Origin: Gammaproteobacteria bacterium
GTDB taxonomy: Bacteria > Pseudomonadota > Gammaproteobacteria > Pseudomonadales > Halieaceae
Reading direction: 5' to 3'
Assembly: GCA_029859085.1 (NCBI GenBank)
Contig: JAOUDU010000095.1
Location: forward strand, 1-8,192
Length of the DNA stretch: 8,192 nucleotides
Made by a program: the position numbers and the translations under genes
The notes under the pieces: generated by a model
Seen by the model: only the letters and a program-made list of their open reading frames with translations
Databases searched by the model: none
What the model was told of the DNA's origin: nothing
In this document: one piece after another, positions 1-5,134 of the stretch
Numbering within the stretch: position 1 is the stretch's first letter
Layout: every line of letters begins with the position of its first letter

Positions 1-1
1 C

Positions 2-220
2 CGGGCCGATGCCGCTGTGGACGCCGCTGGCGAGCCGGGGACAGGTGACGACGCGGCCGAGCCCCGGGAAACAACCGCCATGGACCTGGCGGTAACCGCG
101 GCGGACCTGGTGCAGGACGAGGCACCGGCGCAGGCGGCGGACGACGGCGAGCCTGTCGAAGACGAGCCGGGCGCCGACGCGACGGATTCGGCGGCTGCCG
201 GGCCCGACAGCCGCGCCTGA
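2..220 (+). CDS. C-terminal tail of an upstream gene, probably ScpB (partial)
   Basis: The reading frame is open from the left edge to a TGA at 218-220, so this is the 3' end of a gene that starts outside the window. The visible residues (about 72) are low in complexity and strongly acidic: mostly Ala, Asp, Glu, Gly and Pro, with roughly 19 acidic and only 2 basic residues in the last 67. No folded domain can be recognised. The call rests on context: in gammaproteobacteria the gene directly before rluB is usually scpB, the kleisin-associated partner of SMC in chromosome condensation, and ScpB proteins often end in a poorly conserved acidic tail. A GTG at 17 could serve as a start for a short separate ORF, but nothing supports that. 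That it is a gene end is fairly sure; the ScpB identity is inference. Confidence 0.55.
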   Translation, partial: RADAAVDAAGEPGTGDDAAEPRETTAMDLAVTAADLVQDEAPAQAADDGEPVEDEPGADATDSAAAGPDSRA

Positions 221-230
221 TTTATCTCCG

Positions 231-1133
231 ATGAGCAAACGAACCCTCCCCGCCGACCCCCCGGTCGAGCCGGCTACCAAGCCCGGTGAGAAATTGCAGA
301 AAGTGCTCGCCCGCGCGGGCCTGGGTTCCCGCCGGGAGATGGAGCGCTGGATTGAAGATGGACGCATAGCGATCAATGGCAAGACCGCCACCCTGGGGGA
401 CCGGGTCGATGAAGGCACCCGCATCGCCGTCGACGGGCGCAACCTCGACCCCGCACCGGCCGTGCAGACCCGCTGTATCCTCTACCACAAGCCGGTGGGT
501 GAAGTGTGTTCGCGCAAGGACCCGGAAGGTCGTCGCACCGTGTTCGAGCGCTTGCCGAAACTCAAGTCCGGTCGCTGGATATCCATCGGCCGCCTGGATT
601 TCAATACCTCCGGCCTGCTGCTGTTCACCACCGATGGCGACCTCGCCAACGCGCTGATGCACCCCTCGTCCAATATCGAGCGGGAGTACATGGTGCGGGT
701 GATGGGCAAGGTGGAGATGGACATGCTGCACCGCATGGTCGAGGGGGTGATGCTCGAGGACGGTATCGCGCGCTTCACCGACATCACCGATGCCGGTGGC
801 GAGGGCATCAATCACTGGTTCTACGTGGTCATCATGGAGGGCCGCAACCGCGAGGTGCGGCGCCTGTGGGAATCTCAGGGCCTCACCGTGTCGCGCCTCA
901 AGCGGGTGCGCTACGGCGAGGTGTTCATTCCCCCCCGGGTCAAGCAGGGCCAGTGGGCGGAGATGGAGCCCGCCGAGATCAAGAGTCTCTACCGCATGGC
1001 CAACCTGCCGATGAAGGAGGTCAAGCGCAACACCCCCAGGGAGCGCGAGGTCATGGAGCGCCAGTTCGGCAAGCGCCAGGGCCGCGGCGTCGCGAAAAAG
1101 GGTTCTACCCGGAAGCCCAGGGCACCCAGGTAA
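231..1133 (+). CDS. rluB: 23S rRNA pseudouridine synthase RluB
   Basis: RluB isomerises a single uridine (U2605 in E. coli numbering) to pseudouridine in the peptidyl-transferase region of 23S rRNA. The 300-residue product has the family layout. An S4 RNA-binding domain covers about residues 20-80 (KLQKVLARAGLGSRREMERW). A linker and the HKPVGEVCSRKDPEGR segment (86-101) follow. The catalytic motif GRLDFNTSGLLLFTTDG starts at residue 120, with the nucleophilic Asp at 123, and EGRNREVRRLWE lies in the C-terminal half of the catalytic domain. The last ~40 residues form a very basic tail rich in Lys and Arg, typical of RluB. The start is 10 nt after the preceding stop and lacks a recognisable Shine-Dalgarno sequence, so translation is probably coupled to the upstream gene. 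RluE and RluF are alternatives in the same RsuA/RluB/E/F family, but length, basic tail and synteny favour RluB. Confidence 0.93.
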   Translation: MSKRTLPADPPVEPATKPGEKLQKVLARAGLGSRREMERWIEDGRIAINGKTATLGDRVDEGTRIAVDGRNLDPAPAVQTRCILYHKPVGEVCSRKDPEGRRTVFERLPKLKSGRWISIGRLDFNTSGLLLFTTDGDLANALMHPSSNIEREYMVRVMGKVEMDMLHRMVEGVMLEDGIARFTDITDAGGEGINHWFYVVIMEGRNREVRRLWESQGLTVSRLKRVRYGEVFIPPRVKQGQWAEMEPAEIKSLYRMANLPMKEVKRNTPREREVMERQFGKRQGRGVAKKGSTRKPRAPR

Positions 1134-1172
1134 TTCCCTGCCGAGGCGCGTTCACCGGTTGCACCCGGATCC

Positions 1173-1192
1173 GTCAGGCATGCGCCCCTGAC
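1173..1192. repeat. Inverted repeat over the antiporter stop codon
   Basis: Perfect 6-bp arms GTCAGG (1173-1178) and CCTGAC (1187-1192) are separated by 8 nt and sit exactly over the stop codon of the minus-strand antiporter gene, in the 40-nt convergent gap with rluB. The hairpin could form in either transcript. No run of U follows on either strand, so it is not a standard intrinsic terminator. It may be a chance repeat. Confidence 0.3.
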
Positions 1193-2784
1193 TCGACCCG
1201 AGCCGGCTTCTGCGGCAGGATATCGAGCAGGTTGGACAGGGTGTGCTCGGCAAAACCCGCCCCGGCCTCGGCGTAATAGTTGAATACCACGTCCGCCCCG
1301 GCTGCCTTCATCGCCGCCCGCTCGTCCTCGTACTTGGCCACCGCTGCCACCTTCCCCGTGTAGCCGGAAATGCGCAGCTGCTGCACCGCGTCGATCATTT
1401 CTGACAGTGACGGCATGGTGAACATGACCAGCTTGTATTGGGTGGTCTGCACCCCCTCCCAGAAATCGGCATCCTCGGCATCACCATAGATCACCTTGCG
1501 CCCGGCGGCAGCGTGCTGTGCCATTTTTGATTTATCGGTATCCACACCGCAGACCCGCAGGTGGTACTGCGACTCCACCGTATCGTAAGCGCCCGAACCG
1601 ACACGACCCATGCCGATGATCAGCACGTCGACATTTCTTGTCAGGCATTCCGGATCGTCCTGGGTGGCCAGGTCGGTTTCAAAGCGCTTGAGTGTCTCCC
1701 GGAAGCTGCTGTAAATGGTATGTGACCGGCCGTTCACCAGGGTCGACAGCACGAACGAAATGGAGACCGCAATCGCCAGGGTCGCCATCCAGCTGTCGGA
1801 GAGCCAGCCCAGTTTCAGGGCCAGTGCGGCGATGATCAGCCCGAACTCGCTGTACTGGGTGAGTGCCATGCTGGCCAGTAGCGCGGTGCGGGCGCGCATG
1901 CTGTAGCGCGACAGCAGGAAGAAAAAGGCGGCTCCCTTGAGCGGCAGCAGCAGGCAGAGTATCAACGCGATCCCGAGCATTTCCATCGACGGCGAGGTGG
2001 AGAGGCCTATATTCAGGAAAAAGCCGATCAGGAATATATCCTTGAAACTGATCATCGACTTGGCGAGTTCCGCGGCCTTGCGGTCGCCGCTGACCAGCAT
2101 GCCGAATACCAGGGCGCCGAGGTCGGCTTTCATGCCCACCGATTCGAACAGGGCGCTGCCGGTGAAGGTGAGGATGATGCCCGCGAGGATCAGGACCTCG
2201 TCGTGGCCGCTGGCGCGCAGCACGTAGCTGAACAGGGGGCGGGCAAAGAACAGCAGTGGCAGCAGCAATGCCCAGGCGGAGGGAATCGTCCCGGTGGAGA
2301 TGGTCAGGAACAGTACTGCGACAATGTCCTGGACGATCAGGATGCCCACGGCGATCTGGCCGTGACGGACCCGGAATTCGCCGCGCTCCTCCAGTATCGC
2401 CACAGCGCACACGGTTGAGCTGAAGCTCAGGGCAAAAGCCAGCAATGTCGCCTGTTGCCAGCTGATATCGGATACAAGGGGCAGGCCCAGCGAACCGATA
2501 AACAGCAGGAAACAGAAAGTGACCAGGCCGAAAGAGAGGGTGTGCTCGATGGTGGAGCGGTAGATCTCGGGCTGCAACAGGCTCCTGATGTTGAGTTTCA
2601 GGCCGATGATGAATAGCATCAGGGAAATGCCGGCGTTGGCCACGAACTCGATGCTGTGGGACGATTCGAAGCCGGCGATACCAAGGCCGAAACCCGCTAT
2701 CAGGTAGCCCACCATCGGGGGCTGGCCAATCTGGCGCGCGCTGAAGCCGCAGGCGAACGCCGCGAGAATTATAAGACTGTCCAT
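1174..2784 (-). CDS. Kef/YbaL-type cation:proton antiporter (CPA2) with TrkA-N domain
   Basis: This is an inner-membrane monovalent cation:proton antiporter, most likely for K+ efflux. The 536-residue product starts directly in the first membrane helix and contains about a dozen hydrophobic segments up to residue ~350. ILIVQDIVAV (148-157) carries the Gln152-Asp153 pair characteristic of Kef-type CPA2 carriers. After a charged linker, a Rossmann-type TrkA-N domain begins near 385, with the glycine motif GMGRVG (391-396) and the acidic residue expected at the end of the second strand (GVDTD, Asp415). This domain should bind a nucleotide and gate transport. The whole is somewhat shorter than KefB/KefC (about 600-620 residues). 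ATG at 2784 is preceded by AGGAAAAGG (2790-2798) at good spacing. It converges with rluB and diverges from the hydrolase at 2934. The transported ion and any glutathione control cannot be read from the sequence. Confidence 0.88.
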   Translation of the reverse strand: MDSLIILAAFACGFSARQIGQPPMVGYLIAGFGLGIAGFESSHSIEFVANAGISLMLFIIGLKLNIRSLLQPEIYRSTIEHTLSFGLVTFCFLLFIGSLGLPLVSDISWQQATLLAFALSFSSTVCAVAILEERGEFRVRHGQIAVGILIVQDIVAVLFLTISTGTIPSAWALLLPLLFFARPLFSYVLRASGHDEVLILAGIILTFTGSALFESVGMKADLGALVFGMLVSGDRKAAELAKSMISFKDIFLIGFFLNIGLSTSPSMEMLGIALILCLLLPLKGAAFFFLLSRYSMRARTALLASMALTQYSEFGLIIAALALKLGWLSDSWMATLAIAVSISFVLSTLVNGRSHTIYSSFRETLKRFETDLATQDDPECLTRNVDVLIIGMGRVGSGAYDTVESQYHLRVCGVDTDKSKMAQHAAAGRKVIYGDAEDADFWEGVQTTQYKLVMFTMPSLSEMIDAVQQLRISGYTGKVAAVAKYEDERAAMKAAGADVVFNYYAEAGAGFAEHTLSNLLDILPQKPARVESGAHA

Positions 2785-2789
2785 TTACA

Positions 2790-2798
2790 CCTTTTCCT
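2790..2798 (-). promoter_or_regulatory. Ribosome binding site of the Kef-type antiporter
   Basis: On the minus strand AGGAAAAGG lies 5 nt before the ATG at 2784-2782. It supports this start, which lies directly before the first membrane helix. Confidence 0.7.
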
Positions 2799-2881
2799 GT
2801 GACTCAGGCATAGTCTACAGTTTATTTCACCGGGTGGGACCCGCTTGTTGAGCTGGAGGGCAGTTCGTGCCCGGGATCCTC

Positions 2882-2902
2882 GCCGGTGGCGCCGCAACCG
2901 GC
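2882..2902. repeat. Inverted repeat in the divergent region upstream of the hydrolase
   Basis: GCCGGT (2882-2887) and ACCGGC (2897-2902) form perfect 6-bp arms with a 9-nt spacer, 32 nt before the hydrolase start and inside the 149-nt region shared with the divergent antiporter gene. A second small hairpin, CGGGT-GGG-ACCCG, lies at 2831-2843. Either could be an operator or an mRNA leader hairpin. In DNA this GC-rich, short repeats are also common by chance. No convincing -35/-10 pair was found for either gene in this gap. Confidence 0.3.
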
Positions 2903-2920
2903 AGGTTTGTTGCCAATTAT

Positions 2921-2926
2921 AGGAAG
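2921..2926 (+). promoter_or_regulatory. Ribosome binding site deciding the hydrolase start
   Basis: AGGAAG ends 7 nt before ATG 2934. An in-frame GTG at 2886 would add 16 residues that are not expected in the family and has no ribosome binding site, so 2934 is the preferred start. Confidence 0.75.
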
Positions 2927-2933
2927 TGAAAGG

Positions 2934-3524
2934 ATGGATCTCGAACGCAAGAGTCTCGGTCTCGGTCGGAAACCGGCGCTGATCGTGGTAGATATGATCA
3001 GGGGCTTCACCGATCCCGCCTGCCCGCTGGGTTGCGACTGTCCCGAGGTGGTTGCCGCCAACGCGAGCCTGCTGGCGGCATTTCACAGCCGCGAGCTGCC
3101 CGTGTATTTCACCGCTGTCGTCTACCGCAGCGCTGACCAGGCCCGGGTATTTCGCGATCGGGTCAACGCGCTGGACGTGCTGACGCCGGATTCACCCTGG
3201 GTGCAGGTCGACGACCGTCTGGATGTCCTGGCGGGCGATGAAATCATCGAGAAGCAGTGGGCCAGTGCCTTTCATAAAACCGATCTCGACCGGCGCCTGC
3301 GGGAGAGGGGCGTCGACTCGCTGGTAGTGACGGGCCTCACCACCAGCGGCTGCGTGCGTGCCACCGCCGTGGACGGCCTGCAGTACGACTACCGGGTGGT
3401 GGTCGTGCGCGAAGCCGTGGGCGACCGCAACAGCGCCGCCCACGAGGCCAACCTGTTCGACCTGAATGCCAAGTACGCCGACGTGATGGCGCTGGCGGAT
3501 GTGATCGCGCAGCTACCCGCATAG
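2934..3524 (+). CDS. Isochorismatase-family cysteine hydrolase (N-carbamoylsarcosine amidase-like)
   Basis: A probable cytoplasmic amidohydrolase of 196 residues, the usual size for this fold. The catalytic triad is intact. Asp20 lies in ALIVVDMIRGF at the end of the first strand, Lys107 in EIIEKQWASAF, and the nucleophile Cys140 in GLTTSGCVRATAVD. The Gly-Leu-Thr-Thr-Ser-Gly-Cys-Val-Arg-Ala-Thr motif resembles N-carbamoylsarcosine amidase and maleamate amidohydrolase more than nicotinamidase or true isochorismatase. From family knowledge the enzyme would cleave a small amide or carbamoyl substrate through a thioester intermediate. The substrate cannot be decided here: no creatinine, nicotinate or siderophore gene is near. 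It stands alone, divergent from the antiporter. The spacer after it holds no strong terminator. The fold is certain, the substrate open. Confidence 0.88.
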   Translation: MDLERKSLGLGRKPALIVVDMIRGFTDPACPLGCDCPEVVAANASLLAAFHSRELPVYFTAVVYRSADQARVFRDRVNALDVLTPDSPWVQVDDRLDVLAGDEIIEKQWASAFHKTDLDRRLRERGVDSLVVTGLTTSGCVRATAVDGLQYDYRVVVVREAVGDRNSAAHEANLFDLNAKYADVMALADVIAQLPA

Positions 3525-3613
3525 TGAGCAAGCGGCCTGTTTTCATTGCCGCCGGGCGCGCCGGACGGGACCTCGCATCTACTGGTAAACGGTTGCACTC
3601 TGAACTAGGCTAA

Positions 3614-3647
3614 GCGGGTACCACTGCTGTTCAGGCTCGCGGGTACC
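3614..3647. repeat. Nine-base direct repeat upstream of the lipoprotein cluster
   Basis: GCGGGTACC occurs at 3614-3622 and again at 3639-3647, with starts 25 nt apart, in the 154-nt gap between the hydrolase and the lipoprotein genes. Both copies lie 30-65 nt before the first lipoprotein start, where an operator would be placed. A TTGCAC at 3593-3598 resembles a -35 box, but no matching -10 box lies at the right distance. The repeat is real; its role is unknown. Confidence 0.4.
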
Positions 3648-3665
3648 GACTCATACGGGCACGGG

Positions 3666-3671
3666 AAGGGG
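3666..3671 (+). promoter_or_regulatory. Ribosome binding site of the first lipoprotein gene
   Basis: AAGGGG ends 7 nt before the ATG at 3679. It is the only clear ribosome binding site before the first gene of the three-gene cluster. Confidence 0.65.
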
Positions 3672-3678
3672 AAACGTT

Positions 3679-4113
3679 ATGCGGCGTTTATTGCTGGCTG
3701 TGTTTATCTTTTTGGCAGGCGGTCTGCTGGCCGCGTGTTCGGCCACGCACCATGTCGAGGACGTGCGCGCGGAGGAGGCCGACCGGGTGACGGTCGGGAC
3801 AGTACAGAAGGAAATCAGGATCGGCATGTCCGGCGCGGACGTGGCGACGGTGCTGGGCTCACCGAATATCGTCACCACCGACAGCGAGCGTCGCGAGACC
3901 TGGGTTTACGACAAGATCTCAACCGAGGTGGCGTACTCCAGGAGTGGTGGCTCTATCGTCGGACTGATTTTTTCCAGTTCGGGCGGCGGCCTGGGTGGCG
4001 GATATTCGAAAGCGGGCGCCACCAGTACCACCCAGCGCACCCTGACCGTGGTTATCAAGTTCGATGAAGCGGGCCTTGTACGCGACTTCAGTTACCACGC
4101 CTCGCAGTTCTGA
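3679..4113 (+). CDS. Predicted lipoprotein with BamE/SmpA/OmlA-like domain
   Basis: A 144-residue product with a lipoprotein signal peptide: positive start MRR, hydrophobic core, and lipobox LAAC with the lipidated Cys at 20. The residues after it (Ser, Ala) do not signal inner-membrane retention, so outer-membrane sorting is expected. The segment EIRIGMSGADVATVLGSP (45-62), followed by ETWVYDK (73-79), matches the SmpA/OmlA fold of BamE: a 'G-M-s-xx-eV-xx-llG-xP' helix turn and then the first strand. Between the strands is an unusual Gly/Ser-rich stretch (about 89-118), then TLTVVIKFDEAGLVRDFSY, a strand pattern usual at the end of this domain. It is not BamE itself: the Gly/Ser insert is foreign to BamE, and the neighbours are two further lipoproteins. 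First gene of a tight cluster; its stop overlaps the next start. The lipoprotein call is firm, the cellular role unknown. Confidence 0.82.
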   Translation: MRRLLLAVFIFLAGGLLAACSATHHVEDVRAEEADRVTVGTVQKEIRIGMSGADVATVLGSPNIVTTDSERRETWVYDKISTEVAYSRSGGSIVGLIFSSSGGGLGGGYSKAGATSTTQRTLTVVIKFDEAGLVRDFSYHASQF

Positions 4114-4700
4114 TGCCTGTTGTTGGCGGCCGTGCCAGGCGGGCCGGTTTAGCGGGTGTGCTCCTGCTGTGCGGCTGCTTGGCGGGGTGCGAGAGTATTC
4201 CCGAGGAGGCCTACCGGCTGCCGCCGAGTTCGCAGGGTGTGCGCGAGGCGCAGACGCGGACCTTCGAGGTGCCGGCTGAAGCCAATATCCTGCAGGCCTC
4301 AGTCGCGCTGATGCAGGACATGGATTACAACTTCGATACCATAGAATATCCGCTGGGCGTGCTCAGTGGTTCGAAGACGGTGGATGCCGATTCGATCGCG
4401 CGCAATGCGGGTCTTGTGGCCGCCGATATTGCCCTGGTGATCCTAGCTGTCATAGGTGGGCAGGTACCCGGCGGCAGCCTTTATGCCCAGGCGGATGACG
4501 AGATAAAGCTGACCGTCACCATGGTGGTTCTTCCAAGCCTCGAGAATGAAGGCCAATACACCGCGCGCATTACCATACGCAGCGAGCTGGTTGACAAGAG
4601 CGATCATGTCAAGAAAGTGGTGATGATAGAGGACCCGGTGGTCTACCAGGAAATATTCGAGAAACTTTCCAAGTCATTATTCCTCGAGGGAGTGCAATGA
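4113..4700 (+). CDS. Predicted lipoprotein, paralogue of the next gene (larger form)
   Basis: A 195-residue product that I cannot name. The signal peptide has a basic start (GRARRAG), a Leu-rich core and the lipobox LAGC with Cys26. The mature part begins with a short Pro-rich linker, then a conserved block (47-88: QTR, then MQD at 67-69 and LGVLSGSK at 81-88). Next comes a strongly hydrophobic segment (about 99-116, LVAADIALVILAVIGG), two predicted strands (130-140, 149-160), and the block DPVVYQEIFEKLSKSLFL (174-191). The outer blocks match the downstream lipoprotein, so the two are paralogues, and this one carries the hydrophobic insert. The start overlaps the previous stop by one base (TGATG) and has no Shine-Dalgarno sequence, which implies translational coupling. 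The hydrophobic insert could be a membrane or oligomer contact; this is inference. Confidence 0.8.
   Translation: MPVVGGRARRAGLAGVLLLCGCLAGCESIPEEAYRLPPSSQGVREAQTRTFEVPAEANILQASVALMQDMDYNFDTIEYPLGVLSGSKTVDADSIARNAGLVAADIALVILAVIGGQVPGGSLYAQADDEIKLTVTMVVLPSLENEGQYTARITIRSELVDKSDHVKKVVMIEDPVVYQEIFEKLSKSLFLEGVQ
4687..4692 (+). promoter_or_regulatory. Ribosome binding site before a double ATG
   Basis: AGGGAG lies 4 nt before ATG 4697 and 7 nt before a second in-frame ATG at 4700. The spacing favours the second ATG, which would make the protein 144 residues and leave the signal peptide intact. The first ATG overlaps the upstream TGA. Confidence 0.6.
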
Positions 4701-5134
4701 TGCGTCGTTCACTGCAGTGCCTGGCGCTGTGCGCGAGTGTGGCCCTGGCCGGCTGTGCCACCGCGACCCCCGACGTCACCGGCTCAGGCAGCCAGTTGCA
4801 AACCCGCCAGCTCCAGACCCGCGACTACGACACCCTCGACAAGGAAAAGACCATGCGCTCGGTGGTCGCGACCCTCCAGGACCTGGGCTTTACCATCGAT
4901 ACCGCCGACCCGACGCTCGGTACCATTACCGGTAGCCGTGTCTACTACGAGAGCGATTACAAGAACTTCACCATGCGAATGACCGTCACGGTGCGGGAGA
5001 TGGAGGGAAAGCGGGTAGCGGTGCGGGCGAACGCCAGGCTCAACGACAAGGCCGTCGCCGATCCCCTTACCTACCAGGACTTTTTCGCAGCACTCGACAA
5101 GGCCATGTTCCTGACCCTGCAGCAGGTTGATTAG
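4697..5134 (+). CDS. Predicted lipoprotein, paralogue of the previous gene (compact form)
   Basis: A 145-residue product that I cannot name. MMRRS, a hydrophobic core and the lipobox LAGC (Cys20) form a clear lipoprotein signal peptide, and Ala follows the Cys. The mature protein has a Thr/Gly/Ser linker, a doubled pentapeptide QLQTR (33-42), the block QTRDY to TGSR (40-81), an amphipathic strand pair (91-101, 105-115), and DPLTYQDFFAALDKAMFL (122-139). Residues 40-81 align without gaps to 47-88 of the upstream protein with 13 of 42 identities, and 122-139 to 174-191 with 9 of 18. It lacks the hydrophobic insert of its paralogue. Third and last gene of the cluster, overlapping the previous stop (ATGATG). 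Its TAG overlaps the TAA of the convergent dauA, so no room is left for a terminator between them. The function is unknown; an envelope role is inferred from lipidation only. Confidence 0.82.
   Translation: MMRRSLQCLALCASVALAGCATATPDVTGSGSQLQTRQLQTRDYDTLDKEKTMRSVVATLQDLGFTIDTADPTLGTITGSRVYYESDYKNFTMRMTVTVREMEGKRVAVRANARLNDKAVADPLTYQDFFAALDKAMFLTLQQVD
4793..4822 (+). repeat. Tandem 15-bp in-gene duplication encoding QLQTR twice
   Basis: Codons 33-37 and 38-42 of the compact lipoprotein both encode QLQTR. The two 15-bp units differ at three bases, all silent in effect, so the duplication is not recent or has been held at the protein level. It lies at the junction of the flexible linker and the conserved domain; the second copy holds the QTR shared with the paralogue. 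Confidence 0.7.

Noticed and set aside
222..815. Long minus-strand open frame opposite rluB
   Set aside because: It is a GC-rich shadow of rluB with His/Gly/Ala-rich low-complexity sequence and no family match, whereas rluB has all its motifs.
1134..1173. Bidirectional terminator between rluB and the antiporter
   Set aside because: The 40-nt gap has no stable stem followed by T residues on either strand; only the weak repeat over the stop codon is present.
1679..2410. Open frame overlapping the antiporter gene on the same strand
   Set aside because: Its Arg/Pro/His-rich sequence is typical of a frame-shifted reading of the antiporter, whose own frame is intact and conserved.
3532..3564. Intrinsic terminator after the hydrolase
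   Set aside because: GCGGC (3532-3536) and GCCGC (3548-3552) make only a 5-bp stem with a wide loop and no following T run; the nearby GGCGCGCC palindrome also lacks a T run.
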